A stretch of DNA of 64,000 nt, taken from NCBI RefSeq assembly GCF_043290135.1, contig NC_134707.1, positions 134,293,319 through 134,357,318 of the forward strand, given 5' to 3'. The notes beneath the pieces were generated by a model, which worked only from the letters and a program-made list of their open reading frames with translations, was not told the origin of the DNA and did not search any database. How positions within the stretch are numbered: position 1 is the first letter of the stretch; each line of letters begins with the position of its first letter. The DNA is from Rhipicephalus microplus (lineage: Eukaryota > Arthropoda > Arachnida > Ixodida > Ixodidae). A program made the translations under genes and the position numbers. Positions 21,308-32,439 of this stretch are shown in pieces.

Positions 21308-21753
21308 TGCCGCATGTTGTTAGGCACCTACCGAAGTCTTGCCCCGCTTCCTGCTCTTATGAATTCTGCCACACCAACTGACAAGCCAAACGCGCCAAGC
21401 TAAACGCGCCATGCAACGCTGGCTGCAGGTGTCTCCACATCACGCGCTGGACAAGGAACGCTGGTGGTTTTTCGAGGAGCTGCCACACCAACTGACAAGC
21501 CAAACGCGCCAAGCTAAACGCGCCAAGCTAAACGCGCCAACGCGCCATGCAACGCTGGCTGCAGGTGTCTCCACATCACGCGCTGGACAAGGAACGCTGG
21601 TGGTTTTTCGAGGAACAGCTCGAGGCGAGACGCAAGAGAAGTTGACGAGGTTTTGACCAGTGAGCTCACGACCTTGTGTGTTTAGTTGACGGGCACAAGT
21701 TCGCCATTAATAAATAGCTGTTTTAGCTTCCGGCAGTGTATTTGTTCGTTACA
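21308..21753 (+). repeat. 3' LTR of element B
   Basis: 446 bp, nearly identical to the 5' LTR. It lacks one 8-bp AACGCGCC unit and one T. ATAT at 21754-21757 is the second target duplication copy. Confidence 0.95.
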
Positions 21754-21898
21754 ATATATACTAGTTCACTGTATTCATGGCACTGCGGCCGAACGCTCGC
21801 TAATGCTTTCGAAAACCAAGGAGGTTACGCCCAGCGAGTATGACGTAGCAAACTTTTTCAGTCAGATAGTGCTCAATTTACATGCCAATGGCTGCTAA
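21754..21898 (+). repeat. Foldback/CCGT repeat family, copy a (right part)
   Basis: This continues the repeat broken by element B: CTAGTTCACTGTATTCATGG, GAGGTTACGCCCAGCGAGTA and CATGCCAATGGCTGCTAAT. It ends exactly where LINE D begins. Confidence 0.75.
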
Positions 21899-22140
21899 TC
21901 ATCGTCATCATCATCATTTATTTGACCCTTAAGGGCCCCTAAAGGGCATTACATAAGGGGGGGACATTTTTCTAAATACAAAAACGAAGAAAAAAATAGA
22001 AAGTTGTACAAACACACGAGCAATACCTTTGCAGTAACCGAGAACAGACGCACAGAAAATGTACTTATACAAGTACAAAAACATGCGCGCACAAACTTTA
22101 CACATTCAAGAGCGCAAAATACAGTGACAGTGGTAGAGTT

Positions 22141-24993
22141 TTAATAGGCTTCCAAGTTTAGGTGAGCTGTTAGTAGTTGTTTGAATGCGCACGAGTCACG
22201 CTCTGAGACGATGATTTCCGGTAAGTTATTCCATTCCTCGATGGCGACAGGAAGAACTGACCTATTGAATGCAACGGTCATACCGAAAAGACGTTGGAGG
22301 CTTCTGGAAATAAATAGCCGGCGAGAATAGCGGGCGGGAGAAAGCAAGAGAGAACCATGCAAGGGATGAAAATAATAGTATCATTTGTGAAATAAACAAA
22401 GTCGAGAAAGTATACGTCTGTCAGCTAGATTCTGCAAGTCTAAAGACTCCTTTATAAAAGTGATGCTTGATGAGTGATTGTAATTGGACATAATGAACCG
22501 GGCAGCCCTATTCTGAATGGATTCCAACAGATTAATCAGATAGGTTTGGTGAGGGCTCCAAATGGACGACGCGTATTCGAGCTTCGTACGAACGAAGGTT
22601 ACGTACGCCATTTTAACGATTGTAGGAGGTGATAGGCATAACGTTCTTCGGATGTAACCAAGCTTCTTACATGCGTCAGCAACTAAGTGTGTGATGTGAT
22701 CCGACCACGTGAGAGTATTAGAAATAAGCACGCCAAGGTATCGGTAACTATAGACATACGCCAAAGTCATTGAGTTTAAATTGTAGACGTGTTCCGAGTT
22801 AGACTGTTTGCGAGATACGCGCATGATTTTGCATTTGGAAACATTGGTCTGCATCATCCAGAGTGAACACCAGTTTTCAATTAAGGATACGCCATTTTGT
22901 AAAATTTCGTGGTCGTCTGGAGTGGTTATTCGGCGATAAAGGACGCAATCGTCCGCAAATCTTCAAATGAATGATGAAATTCCTGATGGTAGATCGTTCA
23001 CATATATGAGGAAGAGTAAGAGGCCGAGTACTGGCCGCTGAGGGACACCGGATGTAACGGGAGCAGCAGTGGAGTGAAGACCGGCAATGTCAGTGAACTG
23101 AGATTGGTGTGATAGGAAGCATCGGATTCATGACAGGGCTAAAGGGTCCAAGTTCAGACAGCAGAGTTTGTTTATTAGTCGTTGATGAGCGACACAATCG
23201 AAGGCTTTAGAGTAGTCTATGTATATGACGTCAGTTTGAAATAGAGAATCTAAATTTAGGTGGAGGTCGGCAGTGAATTCAAAGAACTGAGTTTCGCAGG
23301 ACAAACCAGGTCGGAAGCCGTGCTGATTTTTTAAGAAAAACCCGTTGTTATCGAGGTGGTGGGCAACGTGCGAATAAATAATGTGCTCGACGTATTTGCA
23401 GGCAATGCATGTCAGTGAAATAGGACGATAATTAGATGGGTCAGAACGGTCACCTGATTTGAATACTGGGGTTACCTTGACTACCCTCCAGTCTGCAGGT
23501 ATGATACCCTCGGAGAGGGACTGAGAGAATATGATTTGCAGAATGTTGCTTGAAATAGCTCCAGTGGATTTTAGTAGCTTTGCCGGTATGTTATCAGGAC
23601 CAGGGGTACTCCATGTTTTTAGTTGGTTTATAATTTTTATGATACCTTCAGCATTTATGGTGATGCATGACATCTGGGGAAAGTTATACCTGGAGAAAAA
23701 GGGGATATTGCCTGAAGGCTCATTAGTAAAGACTGAGGAAAAGCAAGAATTTATCAAGTTAGAGCGCTGCTGAGCTGGAAGCTGTGAGCCATCAGGACTG
23801 CACCGTGAAATGTTATGCGCTAAATTGTTGGGGTTGATAATGTTCGGAAATTTTTTAGGTTTGTCGCGGATGATTTTTAGGAGATCTTCCTGGTAATACT
23901 TCTTTGTGCCTTTTTTCAGTGCGCTAGTATATTCCCGAAGGCAAGTGAAATATTCGTCCCATTTCGATGGAGAAATGCTACGTGTTGCCTCGCGGAAAAG
24001 GCGTTTCTTCTTTTGTGAGACTTTTTTCATAGAAGTTGTATACCAAGGACTGTCATCGTCACAGCGAACAGACACTAGTGGAACGTATTCTTCGATTAGC
24101 GTCAAGACCTTTTGTTTATACAGTAGCCAGTTTTGTTCTACGCTTCTGGAGATGCCAGTTTGAGAGAAGAAACTATAAAAGCTTTCCAATTGGGTAATGA
24201 TTGCGTAAATGTTGGCCTTGTTGTAGTCGCGTATGAGCTTCTTCCGTGAATTATGCCTAGGTACTTGAATAGAGAGGTTGAATAATATGGTACAGTGATC
24301 ACTCAGGCCTTCTATGCACGTAGGTGAGTGAATAAGGTCGGGGTGGGAAGCGAAGACAAGATCGAGTATGTTGACACCACGAGTCGGAGTATTAATTGTC
24401 AGCGTGAGGTTGAATAGGAGGGACAGTTGAATGAAGTCATTTGATAGCCGGGAAGGGGCCTGAAGGTTGGCACAGTCTATATCGGGAAGATTAAAGTCCC
24501 CGCACAGAAAGAATTTCGCACGAGGAAATTGGGAGCTCAAATCAACTAACACCGAGTGCAAGTCCTTAATAAAAGCATAGTCACAGTCTGGAGGTCGATA
24601 GCAGGTGACCAGTATGTGATTACCCGAGGCAACAAGCAGATGTATGTAGAGGATTTTATAGCTGCTGTTAACATCTTTCTTATAGGAGTGCAAGTGGGAT
24701 TTGACTAGAACCGGAATTCCCCCTCCCCTTCTCTCAACCCTATCTCGTCTGTAAATTGTGAAGCACCGAAAATCACGTAGAATTTCGTTGCTCTGTACGT
24801 TTTCATTTAGCCACGATTTAGTAAAAATTGCTACTTCGGTGTTGTTGTCAAGTAGGATTCCCTCTATAGCTTCTTTTTTTGGCAGGTAACTGCGCACATT
24901 CACAAGTAGGACGGATAAAGTATGACGGGAACGGGGCGGAGAAGGCACAGGTGCCGCTTTATTAGATACTGAATTCGTGGCAGCTTGTAGCAA
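22141..24993 (-). pseudogene. LINE D ORF2: endonuclease and reverse transcriptase
   Basis: ORF2 nicks the target DNA and copies element RNA onto it. The endonuclease lies at the right end: VNVRSYLPKKE, IFTKSWLNE, GGGIPVLVKS, CYRPPD, LCGDFNLPDID and LSDHCTILF. The residue in IFTKSW is Lys where the related enzymes have a catalytic Glu. RT follows: FKSGDRSDPSNYRPIS, IDYSKAFDCVAHQRL, GVPQ near 23050 and RFADDCVLYRR at about 22943-22965. Stops lie after LDPLALS (near 23128) and just before RFADD. The thumb and tail run to 22141 (ESIQNRAARFIMSNYNHS, IEEWNNLPE), with a further frame change between 22381 and 22362. The product would act in the nucleus at target sites. Confidence 0.88.
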
Positions 24994-25690
24994 TTGTTAA
25001 TTTACTTCGACAACAGATGCTGTATCAGCAATGTACGTGCACTGTTTATTTTCCACGAAAAGCTTATCAAACCTAATTTTAAATGGGCGTTTCTTTTCTT
25101 GAGCAAACAAGTAAAGATTCTTACGGGCTAGACGAACACGAGAAGAATAGTCTTCACGAATTTGGAAATTAGAGCCTTTAAGTCTCGATCCAGCCGCAAG
25201 TATTCTAGTTTTATCTTTAAAATGTTCAAGTTTCACGATTATCAGACGGTTCTTAGTGCCTTGAAAATGGCCCAGCCGATGGGCCCTTTCGATTGCATCT
25301 CTGTCAAGCGTTACGCTGAGACTTTCCGAGCAAGAGCCATTACTCGCAATTCGGACTCAGCCCATGTTTCACCTTCCGCATCTGGCATTCCAAAGAAAAT
25401 TAGATTACAGCGACGCTGGCGATTTTCCGAGTCGTCACACTTTGCAGCTAGTTCCCTTACTTCAGAAGCAAGTTCAGTGATTGTGGAGCTAGTGTCCAAT
25501 ACAGGCTCACTGGTCTGAGCCACTCTTTCCAGTGCATCAACTCGAGCGGCGAGGTTGCTAACCATACTTTTTATGTTTGAGTTATCAGCACGAATAAGGG
25601 TTAGCTCCGCCAGTACGGCATTTTGACCTTGTTCAAGGCGGTAAATAGCACTGGCTATAGTTCAAGGGACGTGGAGGAGTTTTTGCTAGT
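24994..25690 (-). pseudogene. LINE D ORF1 (coiled-coil, nucleic-acid-binding type)
   Basis: The minus strand encodes a coiled-coil-like start (LEQGQNAVLAELTLIRADN, then MVSNLAARVDALERVAQ) and a stretch NRQRRCNLIFFGMPDAEG. An AIERAHRLGHFQGTKNRLI block and IREDYSSRVRLARKNLYLFA follow. This is the pattern of ORF1 proteins of CR1/Jockey-like LINEs, which bind element RNA. A frameshift near 25660 separates it from the 2A-like motif, and another lies near 25311. Its stop TAA (24994-24996) is in the same frame as ORF2, one codon from QLLQAATN. Either ORF1 and ORF2 were one frame with a later stop, or the stop is natural. Confidence 0.7.
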
Positions 25691-25780
25691 AGGACCAGGG
25701 TTGAGTTCGACGTCTCCTGACATCAGAAGCAAAAGACTAGCAAGGTGAAAATCGATACATAACAAGTACAACGACCGGCA
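25691..25780 (-). other. 2A-like (NPGP) peptide-coding motif at the head of ORF1
   Basis: The minus strand encodes SGDVELNPGP, with GDVELNPGP at 25691-25717, preceded by a leucine-rich stretch (LYLLCIDFHLASLLLLM). DxExNPGP is the signature of 2A ribosome-skipping peptides, which leave two separate proteins during translation. The hydrophobic lead could act as a signal sequence. 2A-like motifs at the N-terminus of ORF1 are known in some animal and trypanosome non-LTR elements. The frame is open upstream to an ATG at 26194; a nearer ATG lies at about 25865. Confidence 0.8.
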
Positions 25781-26318
25781 GAACGATCCACATGGGTAAC
25801 CACACAGGCCGATTGAAGGGCACGGCACCGCAAAAACATAACGATCATCAAAATGAACGCTCATGGCGTACGGTAAATAACAAACCTGCGCAAACAGGGG
25901 AAGTCTCATGACCGTGATCGTTGCGGTGGCGTGCCCCGGATGATTCCAGAGTGACAGAGGCTTTTGTAGGAGGGGCGTATCACCTGCACGCTTGGTAGCA
26001 GGATGTTGCCCGCCGAAATCGCAATCAGTCACCAAACATGGAGGGTAGCTTTTGGTTCCAGTATTCAGCTGTGATCCGAGGGTCGCTGCGTCGAAGGTTT
26101 CAGGCATTGGAGTCATCGCAGGAAACCCAAGATCGGGCCAGGGTAGATTCCGTGCAGAAGTAGGAACCGTGGTGACGACGAGTGGGCCAGCCATGATCGC
26201 AAGGGCAAAAAACGGAACTTCACAGCAGGCAGAAGAACGCTGTACCGAAACCCGCCAGTTTTTTTTCCTGCGCTGCCCTCCGCCATTTTGGAAAATGAGA
26301 GGCGGAGAATTCGGCCTT

Positions 26319-26744
26319 TACTTTCTTACGGCTTGCGCTTCGTATCTACTTCCCATTTTTAACCACCTCGAGTTCATTCATGGTATATACAAGTTCATTG
26401 TATTCATGGCACTGCGGCTCAACGCTCGCTAAACCTTTCTATAGCTAAGGAGGTTACACCTATCGAGTATAACGTAGCAACCTTTCTTGTCAGATAGTGC
26501 TCGATGTACATGCCAATGGCTGCTAATGGTGATCGCAGCATGCGCGTTAACTAAAAGCCGAATGCTCCTGTCTCTCATTTTCCATTAGCAGGCATTGACA
26601 TGTACATTGAGCACTATTCTTTATTGTTCAACAACGCACAGAAGAAGTCTCTCACCGGCACAACCTTGGAGGTCAAAATTTTATACTTGTTACATACTAC
26701 GGGGGACGAACGGGTGCCGCTGTAAGGAGTTTCGCCCCTAAAAA
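26319..26744 (+). repeat. Foldback/CCGT repeat family, copy b (right end)
   Basis: It starts at the 5' end of LINE D with CTTTCTTACGGCTTGCGC, the same point as 15722 in copy a. It continues through TTCATGGCACTGCGGC. The arms TGTACATGCCAATGGCTGC (about 26505) and CATTAGCAGGCATTGACATG (about 26583) form an inverted repeat. The right end reads AAGGAGTTTCGCCCCTAAAA, as in copy c at about 59790-59811. Confidence 0.7.
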
Positions 26745-27300
26745 CACTCCGGCATGCGGAATCGAACGTCGTGATTGCGGGGCGTTACCACTGAGCCACC
26801 ATGGAGTACCTCCTTGAACGTTCAAGGGGCAAGCTATTTTTACATATTACTTACCGCTGGTGGCAAGCATCTCGTAAAGGGGAGAACTATGATGTTTTCA
26901 GCATTATCAGCAAGATGGTGCAGTGAGCGCGCGCCGGCTCTCATCTCTCACGCGTACTTCGGCCTGCGTAGAGAATATCAGGGTGTACACTCGATCGCGC
27001 ACCCTTACCTTGCAGTGGGGTGTATCGTATGTCTTGTAAGTATTCTGTTTTAAATACCGGGCGCACAAACGTCACTGCAATCGTTGCACATCGCCCGTTT
27101 GCGAAAAGAGCGTGCTTTTCAGACAGGGTGAAGTAACAACTGAGAAGCGTGTTTGCGTTCTTTTATACTTGTGAGTAAGCTTTGTGCGCCATGTGTACGT
27201 GAGAAATGCGGGGCACGTTGGGTTTTGCTTGCCATTCGTTGCTATCGCGTTCATTCCTTCACCTTTGCGTCAAAACAGTGATTTGTTTATTGAGCAGGCA
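26745..27300 (-). repeat. tRNA-like module repeat, copy 1
   Basis: On the minus strand this repeat runs from about 27300 to 26745 and ends in a tRNA-like module with GGTGGCTCAGTGGTAACGC and ACGTTCGATTCC, which resemble pol III A and B boxes. The upstream part (TTTTGACGCAAAGG, TTGTGCGCCCGG, GCTCACTGCACCATCTTGC) matches 52165-52920 in the same order. It looks like a short non-autonomous element rather than a tRNA gene, because the cloverleaf does not close. Confidence 0.6.
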
Positions 27301-27357
27301 GTTGTCTGATTACTAACTGCGAAGCATTTCTTAGCAAATTTTGGCGAATTCGGGCGC

Positions 27358-27453
<96 letters not shown>
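27358..27453. repeat. (TATC)n microsatellite
   Basis: About 24 uninterrupted TATC units. It lies at the left edge of the 142-bp tandem array. Confidence 0.97.
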
Positions 27454-27454
<1 letters not shown>

Positions 27455-27479
27455 GCCGTCTACGACTTTTAGCTCTCCT

Positions 27480-28800
27480 GGCCATTTCAATAGTGGTATC
27501 CATACCAAACTTGGTATGGCATAACATGACTGTATGAAGAACATACTTTACTAGTCGCAACATGAAAATCATGACATGTATGTCATGAATGTCATGATTT
27601 ACAATTCAGGATCCTCCAGCACTTGCACTGCTTTCGTTCACATGGCATTTTACAAAACTGTTAAGGTATGACGTGACTGCATGACGAACCCATGCACCAT
27701 ATCCTCACATGAAAATCATGGCAAGCGCGTCATGTAGCAATATTAACTACATGCCATGCTCATGATGCGCTTGCAGCCGTTTAGCTAGCTTCACCTATAC
27801 TAATCTTTGTATTACGGGACGTGAATGAATGACGAAGGTATGATACTGGTGCAAACATGATAAACATGAGATCCGTGTAATGTAACAACACGACTACGTG
27901 CTACGCTCATGATGCCCTCGCGACCGTTTCACTAGCTTCACATATGCCAAATTTGGTATCACGGGATGCCAATGAATGACGAAGGTATGTGAATGGTTCA
28001 AACATGATAATTATGAGATGCGTGTCATGTGAGAACATGACTTATTGGTTATGTCAAGGCCCCAATACATGCAATTCTCATGATGTGCTCATGCAGGAGT
28101 GGCGCCTGGCATGACGCGGTGGCGTGACGCGGTGTTCCGACGTGACTTGGTGCACGTGCTCGCCGGGTCGACGCGACGAAATGAACGCCGGCGAGCACGC
28201 GCACCGCGTCACGCCACCACGTCACGCCAGGCGCGTGTCCTGCCATATACTCGCGGGTGCGCACCGCGCTACGTTCCTTTGACGCATTCACCTTTGAGCG
28301 CGTCCGGCGTCCCTCCATCACGGAAAGAGGAAGACGCAGTGTTGTCTGGGTAACGCATCGGTGCGAAATGCAGCATGTCGCATTTCGCGCCGGTTGCCGT
28401 CGAGTCGCGCCGACGGACGCTGGTCGCGCCTGGCGTCAGACTATAGAGTGCTCGCGTTTCGCTAACGTAGCGTCACTGTGCCCAGCGTGCGCGCGCGTCA
28501 ACGCTACATTGGAGTATAATGGGCCCTTCATGATGCACTAGCGGCCGTTTTGCTAGCTGCACATATACCAAATTTGGTGTTACTTGACGTCAATTAATGA
28601 CGAAATATATGACTGGTGCAAACATGATAATCCTGACACGCGTGTCATGTGAGAACATGACAACATATGATGCCCATAGCGTTCTAGCAGCCGTTTTGCT
28701 AGCTCAACATATACTGAATTTTGTATCACTCGACGTGAATAGATGTCGAAGGTAAACGACAAATCCAAACACGATATTCTAGACGCGGAAGTCATGTACA
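27480..28800. repeat. Diverged tandem array, unit about 142 bp, with GC-rich insert
   Basis: About six units share GCTAGCTTCACATAT, CAAATTTGGTAT, GAATGAATGACGAAGG and GTCATGTGAGAACATGAC. Anchors at about 27785 and 27929, and at 28549 and 28691, are 142-144 bases apart. The first two units are the most diverged. A GC-rich block at about 28090-28520 interrupts the fourth unit. This looks like a satellite-type array or the body of a tandemly built element. Confidence 0.75.
28090..28520. repeat. GC-rich insert with inverted repeat
   Basis: CGCCTGGCATGACGCGGTGG (from about 28105) and CACGCCACCACGTCACGCC (to about 28230) are near-perfect reverse complements about 70 bases apart. The rest is CpG-rich. 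It breaks the tandem array, and CATGATG occurs at both junctions, suggesting an inserted non-autonomous element. Confidence 0.55.
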
Positions 28801-30902
28801 CCATCATTTACCCCCACCTCGGAACGTTATGCTGAATTAAAAGAGACATATCCTCATTTCTTATTCTTAAGAGTAGAAGCTCGGGCTAGCTTGTGCGTAG
28901 TCATATTTGCGAGATTGTTTCAGCGCGCGAACAAAGGAAAAATATCAGCGTAGACAGCAAGAGAGCTTATTCGTGCTTCGCATATCACCAATTCACACTG
29001 TGCATCAGATCTGCCAATTTTTTAGGTTTCGGTGTTGTTTTCTGTACCTTGCTGAGTTTTTTAGCGTTTTGAATGATCTGAGAAAAACAAAGTCAGACAC
29101 GACGTTTTCTGCTATCACTGTAATTCTTCCTGTATTAAAAATTTCTGCACTTCTGTAACCACCTATGCGTCCTGCTGAAAAATTCAAAGCATAAAACAAA
29201 CCCATGCTGATTTTAGAAATGTCATTTATTGTGAAATGGCCAAAAAAAGCCATAAAATTTCTTTTTTTCATCACTCTCATGCTTTAATGTCGAAATTTTA
29301 AACATGCGCTTGGAAAGCCGCTTCTGCTTCCATCTCAGTGATAACCTTTGTTTTATACGACTTCAAGGGATTTATAATCAATAAAAATGAAGTGAACGGG
29401 TATTTGCCGGCAAGTTTCAATTGGAAAATAAAAGCTTTTTGAAGATTCAAAAGTTTGTACTTTATCTAGTGCCGTTCTCAACTTAAACACTAATCGTGCT
29501 TGTTTGTGCAAAGTACACTCACATGTTATTTCCCCGACAACCAGCTTTTTTTTAATTCAAGCAGCTTATTTTTCGTTCGTGGCCCATTAGCACTTCATCA
29601 ATTTTTACCTTCTTGAAACAGCGCGAAATGTTAGGCGTACTATTAAGATACTAAGATTGTTCGGAGTAAATTAAACAGCAAAGACGCTGACGATCGTCGC
29701 TATTACTGATTTTTGCTTTCACTGATTTCATTTTTCTCTTAAATATACTTTTCCTATTTCAAGCACTTCCTCAAGATTTTTTCATGCCGCATTTATCTGC
29801 CTCCTGATGACGGAAGAGCCCCACGGAACTTCCTTTGTTGGACGACTCTTCAAGCCACTTGACCAGGGGCGACAAATACTCAGGAAGAAGCTGAACACCT
29901 TCAAATCACATCCAGCAGCTACAGAACCCAGTACTGCGACATCTTCTGGTAAGTAGAGGATTATTTCCAGAAAGCAAAATTTTGGACCCGTGAACAAACC
30001 AGAACAGTTCTTTATAGACTTTTAGCGACACTTCCACTGCCTGACACGCCTAAAATGTCCTACATATGCATCATAAAAAATGAAATGGGATGCGTCGTCT
30101 GGAGCTTTTGGAGGGATAACAAGAGCCGAGCGTTGAGTGAGGTAGTCATGGATGGTATTGAAGGAATCTGCTACACACGTGAATTGTAGGAACAGCGTGA
30201 AAAGACAAAAGATCGAAAGAAAAGGAGAATAGGGCTGATGCCTTATTGTGGGCACTCTCATGTTTATCACGTGAAGTTCTCCGTAACTGCTTCGCGAAAA
30301 AATGAATATTGATCACTCTACCAGAGTTTGCAGAAAAATGGTACACCGAAGAATTAAAATTTCAAAACAACACGACGGTTTTGTTTCCACACGGAAGCTT
30401 TGTTTCCAGTCAGCTAGAAGCGTGTCTTAAACACACCTACTCCATGTTTATAAACAGTGGTAGATGCCGTCGGCATACTGAAGCGTGTGTAGCAACCTGG
30501 TGGTGCATGAGCTCAGTTCAGCTCAAAGCTCACCATCAGCCTCCGTGATATTGGGACAACCAGCAGAACAACTGCAAAGCCACCTCCTAGCAAAGCGCGG
30601 CAGGGAGCTTTCCGTGCAATTACGCGCGATGCATCCCGACGCGCGTGCGCACGCAACATTTACCAGGTCAGTGTACTTTCATGTTTCCTATTGACAAGAC
30701 AAGTTTGCGCTAAGATCTGTGCTTACGACGATTTCATCTGTCTTTAGCTGCTCCTAGACGACCGTTGTCTGCCGCATGTGGCTTGAAAGGGGGAAGTGTT
30801 TTACGAATGCCTGTGCGGTCGAGAGACGGACCACGCAGGTGATGATGTATTGTACTGTCGTATAATTAATTACACATAAAGCTGGTTACACATACGCTTT
30901 AT
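28801..30902. other. AT-rich region without recognised feature
   Basis: Over 2 kb with only short random open frames, none with a domain. A TGTAGGAACAGCG stretch near 30186 resembles the arm of the MITE at 34503-34653 but no partner arm is seen. I find nothing else to support. Confidence 0.4.
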
Positions 30903-31129
30903 ACCCGGCACGTTCGTCCAATGGCTGAGGCCGCTGATACGCAGGCCATGGGATCGAATCCCAGCCGCCGCGGCTGCATTTTCGATGGAGGCGAATACGC
31001 TAGAGGCTCGTATGCTTAGATTTTGGGGTACGTTAAGGAAGGCCACGTGGTTGAAATTTTCGGAGCCCTCCACCACGGCATCTCTCCTAAACATATTGCG
31101 GTTTTGGGACGGCAAACCCCAACAATCAA
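30903..31129 (+). mobile_element. tRNA-derived SINE, old copy (i)
   Basis: The head has TCCAATGGCTGAGG and GGGATCGAATCCCAG (A- and B-box like). The body has GCTGCATTTTCGATGGAGGC, GAAATTTTCGGAGCCC and GTTTTGGGACGGCAAACCCC. It is more diverged than the other copies, and no clean target duplication is visible. The family resembles Ruka of ixodid ticks. Confidence 0.75.
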
Positions 31130-32235
31130 GAAGCAGAAAATTTTTTCGTTCTTTAGTGCAGGCGTTCAGCTTCGGTCTGGGTTTTGTGGGGCGTGATGGA
31201 TGCCAACTATACTCCACGACGACTTTTTGTGACAACAAAGCTGAAGGGACGTTGGTGCAGCTTCTGTACATGTGCTACTATGCCAATCAGTCCACTTTTG
31301 TGCGATTTCACTTTTGGTTTTGAAATTCTTCCAACTTGTACCTTTTCCCACGAGCACCATACATTAAATGTAACATTTTTTTCGAAAAGAAATTCAATAA
31401 AGTATTCAATTTTTGAAGGAAAAGAATAAAAAGCATAATTGACGCGTTCAGGTTTATTTTACAAGGCACGTCCAAGCAAGAACTGTCTGAATGGAAAACC
31501 AACGCAGCGCAAATAAACATTTCTTATATTTCAGTGCATACTGGGTCGGCATCATTGCTTTGCTTCTTTTGGAAAGAGAGAGAGAGAAAACAAATTGGCC
31601 CAAAATCTGCTTTTAATCTGCAAATGTCGTCGAAAGACGACAGTCTTGCATGTGGAGAGAGTGAACAAAACATTTATTTGATGTTCTGCGCAAACAAATC
31701 GGTTATTGGTATTTCAAAGGCACTCGTTGGAGTGACTCGAGCGTGCAGCGTAGGTGAACGAGCGCATCAAGTCACGTCACACGTGAAACATGAGCGCCAT
31801 CTGGCAGTTTTATTTGAAAAACAAAGCGCGTGGCCCTGAGACGAGCATGCGTGCCGGTCCCAGAGGTGATAAGGTGTAGAACGCAAAGCGACGGGTAGGT
31901 GCCACCACCATGTCATCTTAGCAAAGCGTTGGAAACACTCGCTTCTTTGTGCGAGCTTTGCATGGTCAGTGCCACGTGATAAGCGCTACGGTCCTTAGAA
32001 TTACTTATGTATGCATTTTACAGTAAAAGACGAACATGCAGAATTTATACGAGTTGTTATGGTGCCTCAGATATGCGCAATAATTGCTTTTTGACTGACG
32101 ATCGCACACGTGTGAACGCTGATCCTTGAGAAACATTGGTAAGCGCTGCGGATGAGGTCGGCCGTACAGGGTATCAGTTGCTGCTGTTTAGAGTACCCGG
32201 TTCGCGGTAACGGTGGACAAACAGACAAATGTACT
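31130..32235. other. Region without recognised feature
   Basis: AT-rich sequence with a short (GA)n near 31576. No domain-bearing frame or repeat family was recognised. Confidence 0.35.
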
Positions 32236-32246
32236 GGCAGGCAGGC

Positions 32247-32291
<45 letters not shown>

Positions 32292-32327
32292 GGCAGACAG
32301 ACAGACAGACGGACGGACGGACGGACG

Positions 32328-32402
<75 letters not shown>

Positions 32403-32403
32403 C
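32236..32403. repeat. Compound (CAGA)n / (CGGA)n microsatellite
   Basis: Long CAGA/GACA runs with a block of about six CGGA units near 32308-32331. It sits directly at the 3' end of LINE H, so it may have grown from the LINE tail. Peptides read through it are artefacts. Confidence 0.95.
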
Positions 32404-32439
32404 AAAGTTTTTGCGTCAAAGGTCCGCAAGAAAGACTAC

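Larger units (their letters stand above)
15786..21753 (+). mobile_element. Young, apparently intact Ty3/gypsy element B
   Basis: A 5968-bp LTR retrotransposon. The LTRs are at 15786-16240 (455 bp) and 21308-21753 (446 bp). By eye they differ by three substitutions, one 8-bp gap and one 1-bp gap. The target duplication is ATAT (15782-15785 and 21754-21757). A related uninterrupted site at about 59486-59500 shows the join without the element. The primer site, an intact 404-codon gag, an intact 1187-codon pol in the -1 frame and a polypurine tract are all present. There is no env and no chromodomain. High LTR identity plus open frames point to a recent insertion that may still be active. Confidence 0.96.
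21899..26318 (-). mobile_element. Nearly full-length CR1-like LINE D with 2A-like motif
   Basis: A 4.4-kb non-LTR retrotransposon on the minus strand. From 5' to 3' it has a leader, a hydrophobic stretch ending in a 2A-like motif, an ORF1 coiled-coil/RNA-binding-type region, an apurinic endonuclease, RT and a 3' tail of ATGATGATGATGACGAT. It carries a few stops and frameshifts, so this copy is dead but not very old. It is flanked by about 205-bp direct repeats of the foldback family. Clade assignment to CR1/L2 is by motif resemblance only. Confidence 0.85.

Noticed and set aside
23128..24993. 621-codon frame as a host gene
   Set aside because: It holds LINE endonuclease and RT motifs and sits between a LINE ORF1 and a LINE tail.
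26745..26815. Possible tRNA gene on the minus strand
   Set aside because: A- and B-box-like blocks are present, but acceptor and anticodon stems do not pair and the segment recurs in a longer repeat.
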